Of a DNA stretch of 6,676 bases, positions 1 to 6,675 are shown in pieces. This DNA comes from an uncultured Bacteroidales bacterium (GTDB lineage: Bacteria > Bacteroidota > Bacteroidia > Bacteroidales > UBA3663). Under the pieces are notes generated by a model. The model did not search any database, was not told where the DNA came from, and saw only the letters and a list, made by a program, of their open reading frames with translations. Where the stretch lies: contig CAJOOX010000125.1 in the NCBI GenBank assembly GCA_905236195.1, positions 1-6,676 on the forward strand, read 5' to 3'. A program made the position numbers and the translations under genes. Each line of letters begins with the position of its first letter. Position 1 is the stretch's first letter.

Positions 1-1
1 G

Positions 2-1645
2 CGCCTGAGGACTCTTTACGATGCGGCAGGGTCTCCCCTGTCGGTGGACTGGGCACCGCAGCCGAAAGGGATTTCGTACCAGCATCATGTGACCCTCAAC
101 GGCATACCGCTCAGCATCGGTGACCCGGACCACCGCGTCGATTTGGAAGGCAATGACCTGCTCTTTGCCTACCGCATTCCCCGTGCCGACGGAAGCCTGC
201 TCTACAATATTCCGAACCTGCTGGCCGGCGATGACAACTGGGATCCCCTAAACCTGCGAAAGGAGGTAGAGCAGGAGGAGAAACGGCTTGGCATCCGGCT
301 GTTGGGGCTCCCCACCTGGATGAAGATAGAAGCCTCGAAGAAACGGCTGGAGGCGGAAGGAGACACCGCAGTCTTCACTGCCCGGATGCGTCGCTGGGGA
401 GATTACGACACTGATCAAGCCATCGCTGCGGAAGCGTCCTCCGGAGGTTATCAATGGAAAGGAGCCGCAGCGTTGGGACTCCATGCACCGAAAGGAAACT
501 GCATTCTGGCCCATAGCCGGAATCAGGTGCCCGATGAAGTCCCGGCTAAGGTTGAGGCCTCGCTCAACTGCGGCCTACGCACATCCACATCTGTGAAAAT
601 CAAACCGTTCCTAACAGAAGCTCCCGGCTGGAAACTAAAACCCATCCTGGTGGAAGACAGCGAAAAAACGAATCTCCATCTCACCTACCAGTTGGACGGG
701 GAGGGAGAAGATTACAGTGAGATTACCTGGTACAGATATAAGAATGCAGATCTCTCAGACACAATCCCGGTACGTCAGGGTCATGCGTCCATGCAACTGA
801 AGAGGTATCAGATAACAGGTGCCGACGTGGGTTGGCACATCGCTGTCAAGGTAGTACCGCAGATGCGGGACAGCTATGCATCATCCGACTATGGAGTTGC
901 CCATACAGAAAAAACCGACTTACGCAACGTCACGCTGTTTCAGTTGCAGGATAAAAACCTGGTGGAGGATTTTTCGACGCTCCCGCTTAAATACCAGCCC
1001 GAAGTAATGCCCGGATTCTGGACATTGGATGCATACAAGCCGGCAGACTGCGCACAGTATCATTGGACGGCAGATTCGCTTCATGCCTGGTATTACGGCA
1101 CAGCACCCGACGGTGCCCGCGGAAAGGGCCTGGTCGAAGCGTCGAGAGGGGCACGAGCCAGATACACCCCGCTGCGGAAGACGACCCACGGGCAGACCGT
1201 TATCCTCCGGGTGGATCCATGCAAACCTGCAGGGCAGGGATTCGGCAGTGCTACAGGACAATATCTCGACATTTATATTAAAATGGACTTCCAGACGATG
1301 AACGGATATGCCCTCCGCATTGCCCGTTCGCCGAAGTACGATCGCGCTGTGGTCTTCTCGCTGATGAAATATACCGACGGAAATGCCTCGGCACTCACCG
1401 AAGAAGTTCCCTCGACCTGTTTCCGTTCGACGTGCGTCATTACCCTGAAGTATAGCAGCGGAAAACTCAGTGCGCATGCCGAGACAACGAATCCGCAGGC
1501 AACCGGCCTCCGAGGCATCAGCCCGACTGCAGATCTGAACGTCGCAGTTGACAAGAACAACTTCGGAGGCATCGGATTCCATCACACGGGTTCCGTGGGT
1601 GCTTCAGCAACGATGATTCACAGCATAGAAGCCATCTGGAAATAA
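2..1645 (+). CDS. Large exported multidomain protein, probably glycan-associated; 5' end outside window
   Basis: The frame is open from base 2 with no stop upstream of the first possible start (GTG at 44), and protein-like sequence continues through that GTG, so I read this as the last 547 codons of a longer gene. Three regions are visible. Residues about 1-200 are a mixed region with an aromatic-rich start (SYQHHVTLNG, NDLLFAY, NLLAGDDNW). Residues about 212-304 look like an Ig-like beta domain (EITWYRYKNAD, then ITGADVGWHIAVKV). Residues about 320-547 are beta-rich and Gly/Ser/Thr-rich (GQGFGSATGQYLDIYIKMDF, NNFGGIGFHHTGSVGASAT), as in concanavalin/laminin-G-like domains. From memory, this arrangement resembles Bacteroidales proteins near pectin-utilisation genes, often misnamed 'silent information regulator Sir2'; no sirtuin motif is visible. 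No catalytic residues can be assigned, and the signal peptide would lie upstream. The visible part has six cysteines. dsbD starts 13 bases downstream. Coding is near certain; the function is an inference. Confidence 0.82.
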   Translation, partial: RLRTLYDAAGSPLSVDWAPQPKGISYQHHVTLNGIPLSIGDPDHRVDLEGNDLLFAYRIPRADGSLLYNIPNLLAGDDNWDPLNLRKEVEQEEKRLGIRLLGLPTWMKIEASKKRLEAEGDTAVFTARMRRWGDYDTDQAIAAEASSGGYQWKGAAALGLHAPKGNCILAHSRNQVPDEVPAKVEASLNCGLRTSTSVKIKPFLTEAPGWKLKPILVEDSEKTNLHLTYQLDGEGEDYSEITWYRYKNADLSDTIPVRQGHASMQLKRYQITGADVGWHIAVKVVPQMRDSYASSDYGVAHTEKTDLRNVTLFQLQDKNLVEDFSTLPLKYQPEVMPGFWTLDAYKPADCAQYHWTADSLHAWYYGTAPDGARGKGLVEASRGARARYTPLRKTTHGQTVILRVDPCKPAGQGFGSATGQYLDIYIKMDFQTMNGYALRIARSPKYDRAVVFSLMKYTDGNASALTEEVPSTCFRSTCVITLKYSSGKLSAHAETTNPQATGLRGISPTADLNVAVDKNNFGGIGFHHTGSVGASATMIHSIEAIWK

Positions 1646-1658
1646 TAACAGAACAAGC

Positions 1659-3626
1659 ATGAAACAGTTTTATACTATACTTTCGATTCTCATAACATCT
1701 GTGCTGACACTGTCGGCACAGATGACCAAACCGGTTCACTGGGATATCCAACTGCAGAAGACGGATTCCATAGTCACCATCGAAGCCAAAGCAAAAGTGG
1801 ATGCCGGATGGCATGTTTACGGCACAGATGTGCCCGAAGGAGGCCCGTCTTCCACTACCATCCGTTTGGAAAAAATGGAAGGAGCTGAACCGACCGGAGC
1901 TTTTGAAGCTGCGGAAGGCAAATTGATACTCCACTACGAGGAAGCCTTCGGCATGCAGCTGCCCTATTTCGAAAACGCAGTCACCTTCCGGCAGCAAATC
2001 CGGCTCACAGCTCCCGAATACCACATCGCCGGCTACGTTCGTTTCATGGCTTGCAACGACGAAAGCTGCACCCCTCCGATGACAGAAGAATTCGAATTCG
2101 GCGACAGGGTTTCAGAGAAATCGGAGCAATCAGAGGAATCCGGTAAATCGGAATACTCAGCGAACGCTGAGAATTCAAAGAATTCAGATTCCTCCGACTT
2201 CTGGTTCCCGGTCATCGACGAACTCAATGCACTCGCCGATGGGGGTGCCATGGCCGGCAATTCCGCGGCCCACGCCTGGTGGTATATCTTCATCGCCGGC
2301 TTCCTGGGCGGACTGGTGGCCCTGCTGACTCCCTGCGTGTGGCCGATGATTCCCATGACGGTATCTTTCTTCCTCAAACGGACCAAAGACCGGAGGAAAG
2401 CCGTTTCCGATGCATTTACCTACGGCTTCTCCATTATTATAATATACGTATTTCTGGGCGTAGTGGTCACTTCAATTTTCGGAGCACAGAAACTCAACGA
2501 CCTATCGACGAATGCGGTTTTCAACATTATCTTCTTCCTCCTGCTGGTAGTGTTTGCCCTGTCGTTCTTCGGTGCATTTGAGTTAACACTGCCCGCATCC
2601 TGGACCACCAGTCTCGATGAAAAGGCAGACAAGACAACAGGCTTCCTGTCAATCGTCTTCATGGCCTTCACGCTCTGCCTGGTATCCTTCTCCTGCACAG
2701 CACCCATTGTAGGAACACTGCTGGTGGAGGCTGCCACCAGCGGTTCATGGCTCCATCCTCTGATTGGAATGACAGGGTTCGCACTGGCCCTGGCCCTCCC
2801 CTTCTCGCTTTTCTCGCTATTTCCCTCATGGCTGCAGAACATGCCCAAATCGGGCAACTGGCTCAATCAGGTGAAAGTGGTGCTCGGCTTCCTTGAGCTC
2901 GCCCTTTCGCTCAAGTTTCTCTCGGTAGCAGACCTTGCCTACGGCTGGGGCATTATGCCTCGCGAGACCTTCCTGGCGCTCTGGATTGTTATATTTGGCT
3001 TGTTGGGCTTCTATCTGCTGGGCAAAATACGGCTGCCGCATGACGAACCCGGTGACGGCAAGATTTCCGTCACGGCGCTGATGCTTGCCATGGTTTCGCT
3101 GGCATTCTCCGTCTATATGGTACCGGGGTTGTGGGGAGCTCCGTGCAAAGCAGTGGCCGCCTTTGCCCCGCCTGTTTCGACACAGGACTTTTCGCTCTAC
3201 GACAATAATGTGGAGGCAGATTTCCATGATTTCGATCTGGCAATGACAGCCGCACAGCAGACCGGCAAACCCGTATTGGTTGATTTTTCGGGCTACGGGT
3301 GTGTGAACTGTCGCAAAATGGAAGCCTCCGTATGGACCGATCCCGAAGTGAAGCGGCTTATCGAAGACCATTTCATCCTCGTCTCCCTCATGGTGGATGA
3401 CAAGACAGAGCTTCCCCACGTCCTTGAAGTGGAGGAGAACGGCCAAGGGACCAAACTGCGCACCATCGGCGATAAATGGAGTTATCTGCAGCGTCACAAA
3501 TTCGGTTCCAATTCCCAACCGCAATACATCATTCTCAATGCCAACGGACATCCCATCGCTCCTTCCAGAGCCTATGATGAAGACATTGAGGCATACAAAG
3601 TTTTTTTGAAACAATGCATACAATAG
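1659..3626 (+). CDS. dsbD: Thiol:disulfide interchange protein DsbD (full length)
   Basis: This inner-membrane protein carries electrons from cytoplasmic thioredoxin to periplasmic thiol-redox partners. The start at ATG 1659 gives a clear signal peptide (MKQFYTILSI..., likely cleavage after Ala20). Residues about 25-148 are the N-terminal periplasmic domain with redox pair C132/C137 (ACNDESCTPPM). Residues about 151-180 are a Ser/Glu/Lys/Asn linker. Residues about 207-490 hold roughly eight membrane segments with the paired cysteines C226 (LTPCVWPMIP) and C346 (SFSCTAPIVG), a spacing close to that of E. coli C163/C285. Residues about 520-655 are the thioredoxin-like C-terminal domain with CVNC at 548-551 and the expected proline near SQPQYI. 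All six functional cysteines are present. At 655 residues it is longer than E. coli DsbD (565), partly through the linker and extra sequence in the last domain (about 580-617), which I recall as usual for Bacteroidota. It is probably cotranscribed with both neighbours and overlaps mazG by 13 bases. Confidence 0.96.
   Translation: MKQFYTILSILITSVLTLSAQMTKPVHWDIQLQKTDSIVTIEAKAKVDAGWHVYGTDVPEGGPSSTTIRLEKMEGAEPTGAFEAAEGKLILHYEEAFGMQLPYFENAVTFRQQIRLTAPEYHIAGYVRFMACNDESCTPPMTEEFEFGDRVSEKSEQSEESGKSEYSANAENSKNSDSSDFWFPVIDELNALADGGAMAGNSAAHAWWYIFIAGFLGGLVALLTPCVWPMIPMTVSFFLKRTKDRRKAVSDAFTYGFSIIIIYVFLGVVVTSIFGAQKLNDLSTNAVFNIIFFLLLVVFALSFFGAFELTLPASWTTSLDEKADKTTGFLSIVFMAFTLCLVSFSCTAPIVGTLLVEAATSGSWLHPLIGMTGFALALALPFSLFSLFPSWLQNMPKSGNWLNQVKVVLGFLELALSLKFLSVADLAYGWGIMPRETFLALWIVIFGLLGFYLLGKIRLPHDEPGDGKISVTALMLAMVSLAFSVYMVPGLWGAPCKAVAAFAPPVSTQDFSLYDNNVEADFHDFDLAMTAAQQTGKPVLVDFSGYGCVNCRKMEASVWTDPEVKRLIEDHFILVSLMVDDKTELPHVLEVEENGQGTKLRTIGDKWSYLQRHKFGSNSQPQYIILNANGHPIAPSRAYDEDIEAYKVFLKQCIQ
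2109..2198 (+). repeat. Low-complexity Ser/Glu/Lys/Asn linker in dsbD
   Basis: Codons 151-180 of dsbD encode a hydrophilic stretch built from SEK, SEQ, SEE, SGK, SEY and NSK-type units, lying between the N-terminal redox domain and the first membrane segment. At DNA level short words recur: AAATCGGA at 2118 and 2145, TCAGAG at 2112 and 2130, and GAATTC at 2171 and 2180 (two more GAATTC lie just before, at 2088 and 2094). The position fits a flexible tether that lets the N-terminal domain swing to its partners. The short repeats could permit length change by slippage. The repeats are seen directly; the tether role is inferred. Confidence 0.75.
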
Positions 3627-4441
3627 AAGAAAAGAAAGCGGCATTCGAACGCCTCCTGACGGTACTTGACACCCTGCGCGAAAAATGCCCCTGGGACCGC
3701 AAACAGACCAACCAGTCGCTGCGGCCCAACACCATCGAAGAGGTTTATGAACTATGCGATGCCCTGATCCGGGAAAACAATGCCGAGATACGCAAGGAGT
3801 GCGGCGATGTGCTCCTGCATGTCTGCTTCTATGCCAAAATCGGCGAAGAGAAAGGCGAGTTCGACATTGCGGATGTCTGCAATTCGCTCTGTGACAAACT
3901 TATCTACCGTCATCCGCACGTCTATGGCGAAGCCGTAGCCAATGATGCCGGTCAGGTCTGCGAAAACTGGGAAAAACTCAAACTCAAAGAGAAAGGTTCG
4001 TCGCACACAACCCTGGGCGGCGTTCCACAGGCGCTTCCTGCCCTTATCAAAGCCTACCGTATTCAGGACAAGGCTTCGAACATCGGCTTCGACTGGGGTG
4101 TGCCAGGCGACAAAGGCAAAGACGAACACAACCGACAGGTGCAACGCGAACAGGTGTGGGACAAAGTGAAAGAAGAAATTGCAGAATTCCAGGCCGAAGT
4201 GGAGAACATGGATAAAACCAAGGCGACGGCTGAATTCGGCGACCTCATATTTGCTCTGGTGAATGCAGCGCGTCTCTATCATATCAATCCCGACACCGCA
4301 CTCGAACAGACCAACCAGAAGTTCACGCGCCGCTTCAACTATGTCGAACAGCAGGCCAAAGCCCAAGGCCGTGAGCTGCCCGACATGACACTGGGCGAAA
4401 TGGACCGTCTTTGGAACGAGGCCAAAGCCAAGGGACTCTGA
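3614..4441 (+). CDS. mazG: Nucleoside triphosphate pyrophosphohydrolase MazG
   Basis: This cytoplasmic enzyme hydrolyses (d)NTPs to the monophosphate and pyrophosphate, clearing aberrant nucleotides; in E. coli it also lowers ppGpp. Both tandem MazG domains are visible. The N-terminal one has the hallmark KCPWDRKQTNQSLRPNTIEE and the metal-binding residues E42, E43, E46, E62 and D65. The C-terminal one has E187, E188, E191, E207 and D210. The protein has 275 residues against 263 in E. coli. The start is secure: ATG 3614 gives the family's N-terminus (MHTIEEKKAAF), and no other Met occurs until about residue 199. The start lies inside the last codons of dsbD in another frame, a 13-base overlap that suggests coupled translation. 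Residues 162-177 look inserted between the conserved GFDW and the REQVWDKVKEE helix, compared with MazG proteins I remember. A role shared with the redox genes around it is not evident. Confidence 0.96.
   Translation: MHTIEEKKAAFERLLTVLDTLREKCPWDRKQTNQSLRPNTIEEVYELCDALIRENNAEIRKECGDVLLHVCFYAKIGEEKGEFDIADVCNSLCDKLIYRHPHVYGEAVANDAGQVCENWEKLKLKEKGSSHTTLGGVPQALPALIKAYRIQDKASNIGFDWGVPGDKGKDEHNRQVQREQVWDKVKEEIAEFQAEVENMDKTKATAEFGDLIFALVNAARLYHINPDTALEQTNQKFTRRFNYVEQQAKAQGRELPDMTLGEMDRLWNEAKAKGL
4129..4156 (+). repeat. Imperfect tandem duplication at the MazG inter-domain insertion
   Basis: CAACCGACAGGTG (4129-4141) is followed directly by CAACGCGAACAGGTG (4142-4156). The units share CAAC...ACAGGTG and differ by a two-base indel and nearby changes. 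They encode the echoing peptides NRQV and REQV at the edge of a 16-residue insertion (residues 162-177). This may be the trace of a short duplication; it could also be chance similarity in Gln/Arg-rich coding sequence. Confidence 0.45.
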
Positions 4442-4442
4442 T

Positions 4443-4470
4443 AAAAAAATTCCCCGGATTGCCCGGGAAT
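4443..4470. terminator. Stem-loop after mazG, with its U-tract on the minus side
   Basis: Two bases after the mazG stop comes a run of seven A (4443-4449), then a GC-rich hairpin. ATT (4449-4451) pairs with AAT (4468-4470) and CCCGG (4453-4457) with CCGGG (4463-4467), with one bulged C and a 5-base loop. On the plus strand no U-run follows (CTCCTATAACTG), so it would be a weak intrinsic terminator for mazG. Read on the minus strand, the hairpin is followed directly by seven U, the classic terminator form, yet no minus-strand gene is seen to its right before the window's end region. It could be a weak terminator, an mRNA 3'-end stabiliser, or a stop for antisense transcripts from within the peptidase gene. 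Confidence 0.55.
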
Positions 4471-4497
4471 CTCCTATAACTGCTTACTATCAACTCT

Positions 4498-4512
4498 AAT
4501 AAATTAACAACA
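4498..4512 (+). promoter_or_regulatory. A-rich translation leader of the M13 peptidase gene
   Basis: The bases before ATG 4513 (AATAAATTAACAACA) are almost free of G and carry no Shine-Dalgarno sequence, which is usual for well-translated Bacteroidota genes. They support this start codon. I looked for a Bacteroidota -7 box (TAnnTTTG) with an upstream TTG in 4442-4512 and found no convincing match, so the promoter is either divergent or lies within or upstream of mazG. Confidence 0.45.
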
Positions 4513-6543
4513 ATGACAAACAAAATCCTACCCTGCGCCATCTGCGCAGTTGCCCTTTGTGCTTCGTGCGCCCAGAAACCTGAGGCACGGCTCAATGCAG
4601 GCATCAATTTTGCGAATCTCGACACCACGGCACGTCCGGGTGACGATTTCTTCCAGTATGCTACGGCCCATTGGATTGACCACAATCCCCAGCCGGCCGC
4701 TTATCCCCGTTGGGGCTCGTTTACCAAACTTGCCGACGACAACACCAACCAGCTTGCCGAACTGATTCAGGGCATTGCAGCCCAGCAACATGAGAAGGGC
4801 TCCATCTCCCAGAAGATCGGAGATCTCTACAACATGGTGATGGACTCCACGCGTCGCAATGAGCTTGGTGCCGCTCCACTCAAACCCTATCTTGACAAGA
4901 TTAACGCCATCCAGACCCGTGAGGAACTTCTGACCTTTATGGCCAAAGAGCATGACGGACTCTTCTTCGGTGTCAATCTCGGAGCCGATGCCAAGAATGC
5001 CGGCATGAATATCGTCGGTCTGTATCAGGGCGGCCTGTCGCTCGGCAACCGCGACTACTACCTCAAGGACGACGAAGCCAACGTCAAGGTGCGTGAAGCC
5101 TGGAAACAGCACGTAGTCAACCTCTACAAACTGGCCGGCTTCGACGAAACTACCGCCAAGGCCAAAATGGAGACCGTATATAAATATGAGTCGCAGCTTG
5201 CACCCGTTCACTACAGCCGCGTGCAGCTCCGCGATCCTGAGGCCAATTACCACAAGATGGACCTCAAGACTCTCTCGGAAGCCACCAACGGCTTCGACTG
5301 GGCTACCTACTTCAAGAACTACGGCTATGACAAAACAGATTCTGTCGATTGCGGTCAGCCCGAACCCATCGCACTGGGCTGCAAACTCCTGATGACAGCA
5401 CCCCTCGAAGACCTCAAGACTTTCTACGAGGAGCGTACCATTGCCGGTTTGGCAGGAACCCTCAGCGATGATTTTGTAGAGGAGAACTTCAAGTACAATC
5501 AGGCGCTCACAGGAGCCAAGGAGATGCAGCCCCGCTGGAAACGTGCTGTCAACACCGTGGACGGCACTCTCGGCGAAGCTGTAGGCCTGATGTATGTTGA
5601 GAAATATTTCCCCGCCCGGAACAAAGAACGTATGCTCGAACTCGTTCATAACCTCCAGAAGGTGCTTGGCGAACGCATCAAGGCCCAAGAGTGGATGAGC
5701 GACAGCACCAAGCAGGTTGCCCTTGAGAAACTGGCTACCTTCTATGTCAAGATCGGTTATCCCGACCAGTGGGACGACCTCTCGAAACTCGTTGTCGATC
5801 CTGAGAAGAACCTCACCGACAACATGCATGAAATCAGCAACTTCTATTGGAATCTCGACAAAGAGAAGCATTACAACAGACCCGTCAACAAAGACGAGTG
5901 GCTGATGACGCCCCAGACGGTCAATGCCTACTACAACCCCACCACGAACGAAATCTGCTTCCCCGCCGGCATTCTCCAGCCTCCGTTCTTCGACATGAGT
6001 GCTGACGATGCCATGAACTACGGTGCCATCGGTGTCGTTATCGGCCACGAGATGACCCACGGGTTCGACGACCAGGGCCGCCAGTTCGACAAGGACGGCA
6101 ATATGCGCGTATGGTGGAACCAGGAAGACGTTGAACGTTTCAAAGTTCCAGCCGAACAGCTTGCCACCTTCTTCGATTCGCTTTGGGTCATTCCCGGAGA
6201 GCTCCACGCCAACGGCCACCAGTGTCTGGGTGAGAACCTTGCCGACCACGGCGGCGTCAACATCGCATATCAGGCATTCAAGGAGGCCACGGCCGGCAAG
6301 GAACTGCCCGTCATCGAAGGATTCACGCCCGAACAGCGTTTCTTCCTCTCCTATGCCAACGTATGGGCAGGTGTAACGACGAACGAACTGCTCCACTACT
6401 ATGCGATGGTCGATGTTCATTCCGCCCAGCACCTCCGCGTCAACGGAACACTTCCCCACATCGACACCTGGTATGAGGCCTTCGGCATCAAGCCCGGCGA
6501 CAAACTCTACGTCGCTCCCGAGGATCGTGTGAAGATCTGGTAA
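4513..6543 (+). CDS. pepO: M13 family (neprilysin/PepO-like) zinc metallopeptidase lipoprotein
   Basis: This is a zinc endopeptidase that would cut oligopeptides outside the cytoplasm. The N-terminus (MTNKILPCAICAVALCASC) is a lipoprotein signal with C19 as the probable lipidated residue, so the enzyme is likely anchored to a membrane facing the periplasm or the outside. The M13 N-terminal domain begins near residue 33 (ANLDTTARPGDDFFQYATAHW). The catalytic domain contains the NAYY substrate-binding motif at 471-474, followed by NEICFPAGILQPPFF, the zinc motif HEMTH (H512, E513, H516), ENLAD with third ligand E574 and D578, and H636 and R642 matching neprilysin H711/R717 in spacing. The C-terminus ends in Trp, as in M13 enzymes. 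Length (676 residues) is normal for the family, and nothing key is missing. It probably forms its own unit, 71 bases after mazG and ending at a strong hairpin. The symbol is a family-level name; the true substrate is unknown. Confidence 0.95.
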   Translation: MTNKILPCAICAVALCASCAQKPEARLNAGINFANLDTTARPGDDFFQYATAHWIDHNPQPAAYPRWGSFTKLADDNTNQLAELIQGIAAQQHEKGSISQKIGDLYNMVMDSTRRNELGAAPLKPYLDKINAIQTREELLTFMAKEHDGLFFGVNLGADAKNAGMNIVGLYQGGLSLGNRDYYLKDDEANVKVREAWKQHVVNLYKLAGFDETTAKAKMETVYKYESQLAPVHYSRVQLRDPEANYHKMDLKTLSEATNGFDWATYFKNYGYDKTDSVDCGQPEPIALGCKLLMTAPLEDLKTFYEERTIAGLAGTLSDDFVEENFKYNQALTGAKEMQPRWKRAVNTVDGTLGEAVGLMYVEKYFPARNKERMLELVHNLQKVLGERIKAQEWMSDSTKQVALEKLATFYVKIGYPDQWDDLSKLVVDPEKNLTDNMHEISNFYWNLDKEKHYNRPVNKDEWLMTPQTVNAYYNPTTNEICFPAGILQPPFFDMSADDAMNYGAIGVVIGHEMTHGFDDQGRQFDKDGNMRVWWNQEDVERFKVPAEQLATFFDSLWVIPGELHANGHQCLGENLADHGGVNIAYQAFKEATAGKELPVIEGFTPEQRFFLSYANVWAGVTTNELLHYYAMVDVHSAQHLRVNGTLPHIDTWYEAFGIKPGDKLYVAPEDRVKIW

Positions 6544-6562
6544 ACCCGACGAACTTCAAAAC

Positions 6563-6598
6563 AATAAGCGCCCGCAGTAATCTCTGCAGGCGCTTATT
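6563..6598. terminator. Bidirectional terminator between convergent genes
   Basis: AATAAGCGCCCGCAG (6563-6577) pairs with CTGCAGGCGCTTATT (6584-6598) over 15 positions with a single C/A mismatch and a 6-base loop (TAATCT). The stem's outer ends are A/T-rich on both sides, giving a U-rich end in each direction, and on the minus strand GUUUUG follows. It lies 19 bases after the peptidase stop and 17 bases beyond the stop of the convergent minus-strand frame, so it can end both transcripts. Confidence 0.85.
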
Positions 6599-6615
6599 CA
6601 TTTATAGCGGTAATT

Positions 6616-6675
6616 TTAATAAGCAAAGAGAGGATAGTTCTTCATCGTCTCATTGACCTCGCCACGTACCTTTGC
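6616..6675 (-). CDS. C-terminal 19 residues of a convergent gene, tentatively glyA (serine hydroxymethyltransferase)
   Basis: On the minus strand an open frame enters from the window's right edge and ends at TAA (plus 6616-6618). It encodes AKVRGEVNETMKNYPLFAY. The pattern of a short amphipathic helix followed by YPLFAY recalls the C-terminus of serine hydroxymethyltransferase (GlyA) in Bacteroidota, the PLP enzyme that interconverts serine and glycine with tetrahydrofolate. This rests on memory of a short tail only, so I give no gene symbol. The other two minus-strand frames here are closed by stops, and a shared hairpin lies just beyond the stop, both of which support a real gene end. Confidence 0.55.
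   Translation of the reverse strand, partial: AKVRGEVNETMKNYPLFAY

Noticed and set aside
44..46. GTG at 44 as the true start of the first gene
   Set aside because: The frame is open back to base 2, the sequence before it (RTLYDAAGSPLS) looks like continuous protein, and no signal peptide follows the GTG.
920..1585. 221-codon minus-strand open frame over the first gene
   Set aside because: It is codon-aligned with the sense gene, with no domain signature and no plausible start context.
2088..2185. Four GAATTC hexamers as a special binding or recognition array
   Set aside because: They fall in Glu-Phe and Asn-Ser coding sequence, and other GAATTC copies occur in mazG; spacing is irregular, so low-complexity coding explains them.
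3601..3607. Run of seven T near the dsbD end as a terminator tail
   Set aside because: No stable hairpin precedes it, and it encodes the conserved C-terminal helix of DsbD (KVFLKQC).
2826..3644. 272-codon minus-strand open frame over dsbD
   Set aside because: It is the same reverse-complement artefact; the sense strand carries the DsbD CVNC domain and the mazG start.
3752..4366. 204-codon minus-strand open frame over mazG
   Set aside because: It mirrors the conserved MazG coding sequence; its apparent hydrophobic, Phe-rich composition is the complement of the Glu/Lys-rich sense codons.
4528..6459. 643-codon open frame on the minus strand inside the peptidase gene
   Set aside because: It is codon-aligned with the peptidase gene and open only because the gene avoids TTA, CTA and TCA; its translation has no recognisable domain, and the sense protein is a clear complete M13 peptidase.
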